A stretch of DNA of 37,415 nucleotides from an uncultured Thalassolituus sp. Lineage in GTDB: Bacteria; Pseudomonadota; Gammaproteobacteria; Pseudomonadales; Oceanobacteraceae. The position numbers and the translations under genes are program-made. How positions within the stretch are numbered: position 1 is the first letter of the stretch; the number at the start of each line of letters is the position of its first letter. The notes under the pieces were generated by a model. It made no database searches. It had not been told where the DNA came from and saw only the letters and a list, made by a program, of their open reading frames with translations. Shown here in pieces: positions 25,667-32,817 of the stretch. The stretch covers positions 1-37,415 of the forward strand of contig CAJXUK010000029.1 in assembly GCA_913061435.1 (NCBI GenBank), in the 5' to 3' direction.

Positions 25667-26416
25667 CTACAAAAGGCTCAATAGCTGCTTTATCTCATCA
25701 ATAAAAACATCTGCCTGTATTTCATTACCCGCATCATTGATCGGTAAACCATGGTTATAACCATAAGTAACGGCCACCGTTTTAACACCGGCCAAATAGG
25801 CTGACTTAACATCCGAAATCGAATCACCCACCATAATAGCATCATGGGGTTCAACAGCTAAGGCTGTTAATGCCGTTTGAACAGGCAATGGATGAGGTTT
25901 TTTTTCTGCTAAGTCATCACCACACAGCACACAAGAAAAGTACTGATCAATATTTAATGTTGCCAGCAAAGGCACAGCAAAACGTCTTGGCTTATTGGTA
26001 ATCAACGCCATCTTTATATTGGCATTCGCTAAGCTAGACAACACCAGCTCTACATCAGGATACAAACCCGTAGCCGCGGTTAGACGCTGTTCATAGGCTG
26101 ATTCAAATTGTGCATAGGCTGCGACATAAGCAGGGTCTTCAGATTCATGCGCAAAGCGTTGCTGATGCAGTTCATCACCCAAATCATCGTTCAGCAGCGC
26201 ACGCTTAACGAGTGCCGCAGCACCATTGCCGACCCAGCGATTCACTTTAGCTTCACCCGCTGGGGCCATTCCAATATTTTTAAGCATGCTATCGGTTGCC
26301 GCTGCAATATCCGGTACGCTATCGATCAAGGTGCCATCTAAATCAAATAACACAGCTTTTATAACCTGCTTAGCAGCTAAATTAGCACCTAAATCAGCAC
26401 CCAAATTAGTATCCAT
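25667..26416 (-). CDS. gph: phosphoglycolate phosphatase
   Basis: HAD-family enzyme that removes 2-phosphoglycolate. Motif I is FDLDGTLIDS with Asp25 and Asp27; motif II ITNKPRR; lysine in EKKPHPLP; motif IV VGDSISDVKSA. A helical cap lies between motifs I and II. I start at ATG 26416 (MDTNLGADLG, 249 aa), four bases after the rpe stop and preceded by AAGG; longer starts would run into rpe. The first 14 residues are an in-frame 4-residue repeat (NLGA-DLGA-NLAA) made by a 12-bp tandem repeat. The rpe-gph order is conserved in Pseudomonas, where trpE follows; here trpE is 12 kb away. Confidence 0.93.
   Translation of the reverse strand: MDTNLGADLGANLAAKQVIKAVLFDLDGTLIDSVPDIAAATDSMLKNIGMAPAGEAKVNRWVGNGAAALVKRALLNDDLGDELHQQRFAHESEDPAYVAAYAQFESAYEQRLTAATGLYPDVELVLSSLANANIKMALITNKPRRFAVPLLATLNIDQYFSCVLCGDDLAEKKPHPLPVQTALTALAVEPHDAIMVGDSISDVKSAYLAGVKTVAVTYGYNHGLPINDAGNEIQADVFIDEIKQLLSLL
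26373..26408. repeat. 12-bp tandem repeat in the gph N-terminus
   Basis: Three 12-bp units on the plus strand, GCAGCTAAATTA, GCACCTAAATCA and GCACCCAAATTA, encoding NLGA-DLGA-NLAA in the minus-strand gph. Unit changes would lengthen or shorten gph by four residues without a frameshift. Confidence 0.7.
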
Positions 26417-26420
26417 GCAA

Positions 26421-27089
26421 CTAAACCTTTGCCAGTTCAGTGCGCATGTCATCAATTACCTCTTTATAGTCTGGCTTACCAAAAATAGCCGAACCCGCGA
26501 CAAACGTATCAGCGCCAGCTTCAGCACACGCGCGAATGTTATCGACTTTCACACCACCATCTACTTCAAGACGAATATCATAACCAGAATCATCAATCAT
26601 ACGACGCGCTTCTTTTAACTTATCTAACGTATGCGGAATAAATGACTGCCCGCCAAAACCGGGATTCACCGACATTAACAACACCATGTCGAGCTTATCC
26701 ATCACATGCTCCATTAAATGCAGTGGCGTGGCCGGATTAAACACCAAGCCGGCTTTGCAGCCGCCATTTTTAATAAGCTGCAAACTGCGATCAATATGCT
26801 CAGAGGCTTCTGGGTGAAAAGTAATATAGGTCGCACCCGCTTTAATAAACTCAGCAATCATATGATCAACTGGCTTTACCATTAAATGCACATCGATATC
26901 CGCAGTAACACCATGTTTACGCAATGCCGAACACACCATAGGGCCAATGGTTAAATTAGGTACATAATGATTATCCATCACATCAAAATGAACAATATCG
27001 GCGCCCGCCGCCAACACATTGTCGACTTCTTCGCCTAAACGAGCAAAGTCAGCAGCTAAGATAGAAGGAGCAATTTTATAATCTGGCAT
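26421..27089 (-). CDS. rpe: ribulose-phosphate 3-epimerase
   Basis: Interconverts ribulose 5-phosphate and xylulose 5-phosphate in the pentose phosphate pathway. 222-residue TIM barrel. Metal and catalytic residues are in place: His34 and Asp36 ([13 protein letters not shown]), His68 (DVHLM), [12 protein letters not shown], and Asp177 (LEVDGGV). First gene of an rpe-gph pair with a four-base gap. Confidence 0.97.
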   Translation of the reverse strand: MPDYKIAPSILAADFARLGEEVDNVLAAGADIVHFDVMDNHYVPNLTIGPMVCSALRKHGVTADIDVHLMVKPVDHMIAEFIKAGATYITFHPEASEHIDRSLQLIKNGGCKAGLVFNPATPLHLMEHVMDKLDMVLLMSVNPGFGGQSFIPHTLDKLKEARRMIDDSGYDIRLEVDGGVKVDNIRACAEAGADTFVAGSAIFGKPDYKEVIDDMRTELAKV

Positions 27090-27221
27090 ATAAGTCTCGA
27101 GATACGCGCAATAGCGTCAGTAAGAAAAACAAAGATTTGCTTATTTTAAAGGGAAAGGGCAACAAAAGTAAGGAGCAACTGTGATAATCTAATGAGCAGT
27201 TAAGGTCGTAAAAATCTAATT

Positions 27222-28214
27222 ATGAAAAAAACAGTCAGCTTTCTTAAACAAACCATTGCACTCTCTTTAACGCTTGTAGCAGGCTGGATTTATTCTTTAA
27301 CTACAGTCTTAACCCTGCTAACAACACTATCGAGCATTACTTATGCAGAAGAACCCCAAAACAAACCCTATTACCTGCCCGATATTGAAAACAAAAGAAG
27401 CCAACTTTTACTAGAACATATGCGCATGCTTAACCGCGAAAATGAAGTGGTTATGCTCGACGCCGAAGAATCGTTTTATGGGCTTTTTTTGGCAGAAGAA
27501 ACTGGCAATCCACAAGGCGCTGTTTTAATTTTGCCCGACATTCAGCAGCATGGCCATTGGCCAAAAATGATCGCACCATTAAGAGAATATTTACCCAGAT
27601 TTGGCTGGGCAACCTTGAGTATTGAGCTGCCCTACCCTCCCGCTAAAGTAAGAATTAGTCGAGACCAAGCTGAACCTGAAGAAACATCTAAAGAAACAAC
27701 TGAAGAAACAACTCAAGAAACAACTCAAGAAACAACTGAAAAAACAACTCCAGCATCAACAGATGCCATCGCTGCCTACCAACAACAAATGCGAGCTCAC
27801 ATTAATGCAGCCATTAACTATTTAAAGTCGCGCAACCAACTTAATTTAGTCATTGTGGGTTATGGTGCCAGCGCTTCTTGGGCCATCGATTATGCCCACC
27901 AACAAACAGGCAAAGGACTCACGCTTATTACCATAGACGCACTTAACAACGCTTGGGCACCAGAAAATATTCAGCAACAAATTGAGAAAATACAAGTGCC
28001 TTATCTTGATCTTATTCACCCAGATCAACAACTCGTTCAACGCTTGGCGCGACAACGGCTAAAAATAATGCGAACCTCGGGTAATAACCAATATCAACAA
28101 ATCACTACAGCAAACATTGCAAACTACAAGAGCCCTGAAAACTCAACAACACGGCGTATTAGAGGTTGGCTTATGACTAACGCCGGGGGCAAAAAAATTA
28201 ATCTTGCGCGTTAG
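27222..28214 (+). CDS. DUF3530 family protein, exported alpha/beta-hydrolase-like
   Basis: 330 residues. A long hydrophobic N-terminus (about 10-42, ending TYAEEPQ) looks like a signal peptide or membrane anchor. The body resembles an alpha/beta hydrolase: GLFLAEETGNPQGAVLILPDIQQHGHWPKMIAPLREYLPRFGWATLSIELP is the family hallmark segment, and VIVGYGASASWAIDYA takes the nucleophile-elbow position without a full GxSxG. Between about 150 and 180 a Thr/Glu-rich repeat (ETTE/ETTQ) from a 12-bp tandem repeat is inserted. Function of DUF3530 is unknown. Transcribed alone, divergent from rpe. Confidence 0.75.
   Translation: MKKTVSFLKQTIALSLTLVAGWIYSLTTVLTLLTTLSSITYAEEPQNKPYYLPDIENKRSQLLLEHMRMLNRENEVVMLDAEESFYGLFLAEETGNPQGAVLILPDIQQHGHWPKMIAPLREYLPRFGWATLSIELPYPPAKVRISRDQAEPEETSKETTEETTQETTQETTEKTTPASTDAIAAYQQQMRAHINAAINYLKSRNQLNLVIVGYGASASWAIDYAHQQTGKGLTLITIDALNNAWAPENIQQQIEKIQVPYLDLIHPDQQLVQRLARQRLKIMRTSGNNQYQQITTANIANYKSPENSTTRRIRGWLMTNAGGKKINLAR
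27681..27752. repeat. six-unit 12-bp coding tandem repeat (ETTx)
   Basis: Six consecutive 12-bp units close to GAAACAACTCAA inside the DUF3530 gene; units 3 and 4 are identical. They encode ETSK-ETTE-ETTQ-ETTQ-ETTE-KTTP. The unit length is a multiple of three, so length change keeps the frame. Confidence 0.85.
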
Positions 28215-28220
28215 CTACTT

Positions 28221-28248
28221 TAAGCATCAATTTTTGCTTATTCTTTTT
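28221..28248 (+). terminator. weak terminator after the DUF3530 gene
   Basis: Six-bp stem TAAGCA (28221-28226) and TGCTTA (28235-28240) followed by TTCTTTTT. The short stem makes it moderate at best. Confidence 0.4.
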
Positions 28249-28284
28249 ATTGATCATTAATGGATACTTGCACAACTTAATTCC

Positions 28285-28965
28285 ATGAAACAACCAAAAA
28301 CACCAACGCCACTGGTTTTAAATCGGTGCATTCAAAACATGCTTAAAGACGCAACAGTCACTGCTCAGTTTCTGCCACAATGTGAAGAAATAAAACTCTG
28401 GCTGGTTGATCCTAAACCCATGCAGCGGCCTTTTAGCCAAGAAGAAATTCTAGCCATTCAAGCCTACCCCGCTTATTGGGCTTTTTGTTGGGCCAGCGGC
28501 CAAGTGCTAGCGCGTTATATATTAGATAATCCAGAAATTGTAAAAAATAAACGAGTTATGGATTTTGGTGCAGGCTCTGGCGTAGTCGCCATTGCCGCAA
28601 TAATGGCAGGAGCAAAACAAGTGATTGCCTGCGACATTGATCCCGACGCATTACTGTCTTGCCAAGAAAACGCCAAACTCAATAACATTAGCTTTGACCT
28701 TCATCACGATTTATTTGAATTTGACCAAGAGCTCGATTTACTCATTGCTGCTGATGTACTTTACGACAAAGCCAACTTACCTTTACTGGATGTATTTTTA
28801 CAAAAAGCACCAGAAGTTTTAGTTGCAGACTCACGAGTTAAAAACTTTAATTTCCCGCCTTATTCAGCCATCGGTCACATAGAGTCTTTTACCGTACCCG
28901 ATCTAGATGAGTTAGATGAATTTCGTCGAGTAAACCTATACAGAGCAGCCCTAAAGACTAGTTAA
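28285..28965 (+). CDS. class I SAM-dependent methyltransferase, ETFB lysine-methyltransferase/NNT1-like
   Basis: 226 residues. SAM-binding motif I is VMDFGAGSGVVAIAA, followed by VIACDIDPDALLSCQENAKLN and LLIAADVLYDKANLPLLD. The preceding LWLVDPKPMQRPFSQEEILAIQAYPAYWAFCWASGQVLARYI is typical of the group around METTL20-type enzymes, which methylate a lysine of the electron-transfer flavoprotein beta subunit. That target is a guess here; PrmA-like activity is an alternative. Convergent with dtd with a 12-bp gap. Confidence 0.78.
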   Translation: MKQPKTPTPLVLNRCIQNMLKDATVTAQFLPQCEEIKLWLVDPKPMQRPFSQEEILAIQAYPAYWAFCWASGQVLARYILDNPEIVKNKRVMDFGAGSGVVAIAAIMAGAKQVIACDIDPDALLSCQENAKLNNISFDLHHDLFEFDQELDLLIAADVLYDKANLPLLDVFLQKAPEVLVADSRVKNFNFPPYSAIGHIESFTVPDLDELDEFRRVNLYRAALKTS

Positions 28966-28977
28966 ACAACCAAAAGA

Positions 28978-29415
28978 TTAGCTAGATAACCAAAAAGTAA
29001 CCGGGCCATCGTTAACCAAAGCCACCTTCATGTCCGCACCAAAAGAGCCCGTGGCAACATGAATATTCATTGCCTTGGCTTTGGCGATAAATTCTTCATA
29101 CAAGTTTTCAGCCAACTTAGGATCAGCAGCCTTAGAAAACCCGGGGCGTAAGCCCTTATGTGTTTCAGCTGCTAAAGTAAATTGAGAAACCACCAGCAAA
29201 CTGCCGTTTATCTGCTGGACATTTAAATTCATCTTATCGTCTTGGTCAGCAAATACGCGATAATGGCTGACCTTATGTAACAGTTTATCAAGGGCAGCTA
29301 AGTCATCACCCTTTTCTACTCCTAACAACACCAATAAACCTTGCTGTATGTCGGCGATGGTTTGCCCTTCTACCTTAACGCTCGCTTCTGAGACTCTCTG
29401 GATCAATGCTTTCAT
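28978..29415 (-). CDS. dtd: D-aminoacyl-tRNA deacylase
   Basis: Hydrolyses D-amino acids (and glycine) from mischarged tRNA. 145 residues, exact family length. Signature motifs are [18 protein letters not shown] (77-94) and [11 protein letters not shown] with the Gly-cisPro motif (135-145). A 13-bp tandem duplication lies directly upstream of the ATG. Confidence 0.96.
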   Translation of the reverse strand: MKALIQRVSEASVKVEGQTIADIQQGLLVLLGVEKGDDLAALDKLLHKVSHYRVFADQDDKMNLNVQQINGSLLVVSQFTLAAETHKGLRPGFSKAADPKLAENLYEEFIAKAKAMNIHVATGSFGADMKVALVNDGPVTFWLSS

Positions 29416-29424
29416 ACTTATCTC

Positions 29425-29450
29425 TTGAATGACTTTTTTGAATGACTTTT
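29425..29450. repeat. 13-bp tandem duplication upstream of dtd
   Basis: TTGAATGACTTTT occurs twice back to back (29425-29437 and 29438-29450), 10 bp before the dtd start codon. It looks like a recent slippage or duplication in the leader. Confidence 0.8.
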
Positions 29451-29526
29451 TTAAATTGGGCTGTTAAATAGCCTAATCAATATAAAGTAGATTGAGTTTG
29501 TAGGCCTCTGCTGTCATTATATTTGA

Positions 29527-30045
29527 ATGAAAAAAATAAAAAACACTGCATGGCTATGCAGCCTAATTGTCTGCTTGACGGCCACCAGCTTTGCCACCGA
29601 AATTTATATATCCATCGATGAAAATGGCAATCGTATCTTTTCTGACGTACCCGGAAAAGAATCACGCACGCACAAACTAAAAGAAATCAGTACGATTCCT
29701 GCCATCAAGATACCACAGCGCACCAACGCAAAAGCCAGAGATAATAGCGAAGACCCTCAAGCCTACCAATCTATTCAAATTATCAGTCCGTCACCAGACA
29801 GCCACTTAAACAGAGGTGAACTCGGTAACTTTATTATTACCGCGCAAATATCACCACCACTGCAAGAACAAGACGAAGCCGTCTTGCTATTTGATGGCCA
29901 AGAACTCAGCAGTGGCAATCAACTAAGCTGGCAAATAAATAATGCCGATCGCGGCACCCATAACTTAAAAGTCATCGTTCGCCAACGTGATAACCAAATA
30001 GTCAAAATATCCAGTCCAAGCCAGAGTATCCACGTTAGGCGCTAA
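29527..30045 (+). CDS. DUF4124 domain periplasmic protein
   Basis: 172 residues. A signal peptide of about 23 (MKKIKNTAWLCSLIVCLTATSFA) is followed by a DUF4124 domain, EIYISIDENGNRIFSDVPGKES, and a C-terminal beta-sandwich-like region (about 80-172) with DGQELSSGNQLSWQINNADRGTHNLKVIV. Such proteins often precede ntrB in Pseudomonas, as here. Molecular function unknown. A terminator at 30141-30175 separates it from ntrB. Confidence 0.82.
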   Translation: MKKIKNTAWLCSLIVCLTATSFATEIYISIDENGNRIFSDVPGKESRTHKLKEISTIPAIKIPQRTNAKARDNSEDPQAYQSIQIISPSPDSHLNRGELGNFIITAQISPPLQEQDEAVLLFDGQELSSGNQLSWQINNADRGTHNLKVIVRQRDNQIVKISSPSQSIHVRR

Positions 30046-30088
30046 CCTATAAAAAGACTAAGGCACCCTCGCCAACGCGCAACACTTA

Positions 30089-30117
30089 TGCACCACGCCA
30101 ATGCACCATATTAATGC
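30089..30117. promoter_or_regulatory. NtrC-like half-site array upstream of ntrB
   Basis: Two overlapping copies of GCACC-N5-AATGC (30090-30104 and 30103-30117), repeating TGCACCA with a 13-bp period. The NtrC consensus is GCACC-N5-GGTGC, so the left halves fit and the right halves match only in TGC. A further GCACC lies at 30135-30139. Binding is a hypothesis. Confidence 0.35.
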
Positions 30118-30140
30118 GGAAAATACAAAGATGCGCACCA

Positions 30141-30175
30141 AAGTAGAGCATTTTTAACACCAATGCTCTATTTTA
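30141..30175 (+). terminator. terminator after the DUF4124 gene
   Basis: Stem TAGAGCAT (30144-30151) and ATGCTCTA (30163-30170), extendable by A/T and one wobble pair, followed by TTTTATTT. Confidence 0.65.
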
Positions 30176-30249
30176 TTTCTTCCGTGAGTTATTATCTTCA
30201 GCTAGGCCACTAGCAGTCTCCATTACCTCGATTAGCCTGAATGCCAACA

Positions 30250-30265
30250 TGGTTTAGTTATTGCA
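30250..30265 (+). promoter_or_regulatory. candidate sigma54 promoter of ntrBC
   Basis: TGG (30250-30252), then TTTAGTTATT, then GCA: exact GG-N10-GC spacing with a consensus -12 TTGCA; the -24 element TGGTTT is incomplete (consensus TGGCAC). Transcription would begin about 17 nt before the ntrB ATG, just ahead of or within its AGGA site. NtrC-like half sites lie 135-160 bp upstream, a normal enhancer distance. Confidence 0.45.
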
Positions 30266-30293
30266 TAAGCCTTGATAAATAGGAATTAATTAC

Positions 30294-31370
30294 ATGATCG
30301 CATCGGCAGTGCTTAACCAACAATTATTAGAATATTTAAATACCAGCATATTATTGCTCGACACAGATCTATGCGTTATTTATATGAACCCAGCAGCCGA
30401 AGTATTACTGCAAGTAAGTGGTCGTAAAGGAGCCGGCGAGTCATTTTACGATCTTGCGTGGGAATCTGAAGCAGATAAAAAAGCACTACACCGGGCACTC
30501 AAAACCGGCTTTACCTTCACTAAACGTGAAACAGAGATTATTTTACACAACGCTCGCGCGATTACTGTTGATTATAGCGTTAGCCCCATCATGCACCCAG
30601 AAAGTCACTCACCTTGTTTATTAATAGAAATTCAAGGGCGTGATCGTTTACTAAAAATTTCACGCGAAGAACAAATCATCTCCAAGCAAGAAACCACCCG
30701 CGAATTAGTGCGTGGCTTAGCACACGAAATTAAAAACCCGCTGGGTGGCATTCGCGGTGCAGCACAACTTTTATCGCGCACGGTGCCCGACAACTCCTTA
30801 GATGAATACACCAATATCATCATCGAAGAAGCCGATCGTTTACGCGACTTAGTCGATCGCTTATTAGGTTCAAATCAGCTACCAAAGCAAGAAGCCACCA
30901 ATATCCACGAAGTGCTAGAACGGGTCTGCCAGCTGGTCGCAGTAGAACAAGTAGGCAGCCTTCATATTGTTCGTGATTACGATCCATCGATTCCTGAATT
31001 TATTAGTGATAAGTCACAGCTGATTCAAGCGACTCTTAATATTTGTCGCAATGCTGTGCAAGCCATGGTCGAGTCAGAAACCGTTAAGCCGACTCTCAAG
31101 CTCAAAACCCGCACCAAAAGTCAGTTCACCATTGGTAATCAGCGTCATCGTTTAGTGGCCCACATCACCATAGAAGATAATGGTCCGGGTATTCCTGCGC
31201 AGTTAAAAGACAATTTATTTTACCCCATGGTCAGTGGGCGCGCCGCAGGTACCGGATTGGGTTTATCCATCGCACAGTCTTTGATTAACCAACACAACGG
31301 CATCATCGAGTACGACAGCGAAGCTGGCCGCACCGCCTTTTCTATTTACCTTCCCCTTAAACTCGCTTAG
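30294..31370 (+). CDS. glnL: nitrogen regulation histidine kinase NtrB (GlnL)
   Basis: Senses nitrogen status through PII and phosphorylates or dephosphorylates NtrC. 358 residues, soluble, no membrane segment. A PAS domain covers about 10-115 (LLDTDLCVIYMNPAAEVLLQ). The dimerisation and phosphoacceptor helix has His144 in GLAHEIKNPLGGIRGAAQLL. The ATPase part shows NICRNAVQAM (N box), DNGPGIP (G1) and GTGLGLSIAQSL (G2). AGGA lies nine bases before the ATG. Eleven bp before ntrC. Confidence 0.96.
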   Translation: MIASAVLNQQLLEYLNTSILLLDTDLCVIYMNPAAEVLLQVSGRKGAGESFYDLAWESEADKKALHRALKTGFTFTKRETEIILHNARAITVDYSVSPIMHPESHSPCLLIEIQGRDRLLKISREEQIISKQETTRELVRGLAHEIKNPLGGIRGAAQLLSRTVPDNSLDEYTNIIIEEADRLRDLVDRLLGSNQLPKQEATNIHEVLERVCQLVAVEQVGSLHIVRDYDPSIPEFISDKSQLIQATLNICRNAVQAMVESETVKPTLKLKTRTKSQFTIGNQRHRLVAHITIEDNGPGIPAQLKDNLFYPMVSGRAAGTGLGLSIAQSLINQHNGIIEYDSEAGRTAFSIYLPLKLA

Positions 31371-31381
31371 GAGCAATCACT

Positions 31382-32806
31382 ATGAACACTGTATGGATTA
31401 TTGACGACGACAAATCCATTCGTTGGGTGCTCGAAAAAGCATTAGAACAAGCCGATATTCCTTGCCGTGTATTCGACAGTGCAGAGTCCATTATGGGGCT
31501 GTTAAAAAAACAGCAACCTGCCGCGATAATGACCGACATTCGCATGCCGGGTATCGATGGGCTCACGCTACTATCACAGGTCAACGAGGCTTATCCTGAG
31601 CTGCCGGTTATTATTATGACCGCCCATTCCGATTTAGACAGTGCAGTATCGTCTTACCAAAGTGGAGCGTTTGAATACCTACCTAAACCGTTTGATGTAG
31701 ATGATGCCGTTACCTTAATTAGACGCGCCATTGCACATTCTGAAGAACAACGCGCTGCAAAAAGTACCGAAGAAGAACTGACAAAACACACCGAAATTAT
31801 TGGCGAAGCACCTGCCATGCAAGAAGTGTTTCGTGCCATTGGCCGCCTATCGCAATCGAACATTACCGTGTTAATTAATGGTGAATCCGGCACGGGTAAA
31901 GAACTCGTCGCACATGCGTTACATAAGCACAGCCCAAGGGCGAGTGAAAACTTTATTGCCCTAAACATGGCAGCGATTCCAAAAGACTTAATCGAATCAG
32001 AATTATTTGGCCACGAAAAAGGCGCTTTCACCGGAGCCGGTGGCCAACGCCGAGGACGCTTTGAGCAAGCCAATGGCGGCACTTTATTTTTAGATGAAAT
32101 TGGTGACATGCCCGCCGATACCCAAACTCGCTTATTACGGGTATTAGCCGACAGTGAATTTTATCGTGTGGGTGGCGCAACGCCAGTTAAAGTAGATGTT
32201 CGTATTATTGCCGCCACCCACCAAGACCTTGAAGGTTTGGTAAAAGAAGGCCGTTTTCGCGAAGATTTATTTCACCGTCTCAATGTAATTCGTATTCATA
32301 TTCCACGCTTAGCCGATCGCCGTGAAGATATTCCGCGCCTACTAAAGCATTTTTTAAATTCTGCGGCTGAAGAATTGGAAGTTGAAGTCAAAACTTTAAA
32401 ACCAGAAACCTCTGCCTACTTAGCAAAACTAGATTGGCCGGGTAATGTGCGTCAATTAGAAAATACCTGCCGCTGGATTACAGTAATGGCATCTGGCAGA
32501 GAAGTTCATATTAACGACCTTCCTCCCGAGTTATTAGACCAACAAGGGATTGCACAATCCTCAGGAAACTGGGAACAATCTTTACGCTATTGGGCCGACC
32601 AACAACTCGCTCAAGGTACGCCAGCGTTACTCGATATTGCAGTACCTATCTTTGAGCGCATTATGATAGAAAGCGCCCTTAAACATACAGCAGGTCGCCG
32701 CAGAGATGCCGCTGTATTATTAGGCTGGGGACGTAATACCTTAACGCGTAAAATCAAAGAGTTAAACATGGATTCAGAAGAAGCTAACGAAGATGTAAAC
32801 GAATAA
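31382..32806 (+). CDS. glnG: nitrogen regulator NtrC (GlnG)
   Basis: Sigma54-dependent activator of nitrogen-assimilation genes. 474 residues in three domains: receiver (1-120; phosphoacceptor Asp52, Lys102); AAA+ domain (about 140-380) with Walker A GESGTGKE (167-174), the sigma54-contact loop GAFTGA (214-219) and LFLDEIGDMP; and a C-terminal Fis-type helix-turn-helix (RRDAAVLLGWGRNTLTRKIKEL). Translated with ntrB. Its stop is only 11 bp from the stop of the convergent mshQ-like gene, with no terminator between. Confidence 0.97.
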   Translation: MNTVWIIDDDKSIRWVLEKALEQADIPCRVFDSAESIMGLLKKQQPAAIMTDIRMPGIDGLTLLSQVNEAYPELPVIIMTAHSDLDSAVSSYQSGAFEYLPKPFDVDDAVTLIRRAIAHSEEQRAAKSTEEELTKHTEIIGEAPAMQEVFRAIGRLSQSNITVLINGESGTGKELVAHALHKHSPRASENFIALNMAAIPKDLIESELFGHEKGAFTGAGGQRRGRFEQANGGTLFLDEIGDMPADTQTRLLRVLADSEFYRVGGATPVKVDVRIIAATHQDLEGLVKEGRFREDLFHRLNVIRIHIPRLADRREDIPRLLKHFLNSAAEELEVEVKTLKPETSAYLAKLDWPGNVRQLENTCRWITVMASGREVHINDLPPELLDQQGIAQSSGNWEQSLRYWADQQLAQGTPALLDIAVPIFERIMIESALKHTAGRRRDAAVLLGWGRNTLTRKIKELNMDSEEANEDVNE

Positions 32807-32817
32807 AACCCTTACGG

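Noticed and set aside
26373..27752. Tandem 12-bp repeats as a CRISPR-like array
   Set aside because: Units are contiguous without spacers and keep the reading frame; they are coding repeats.
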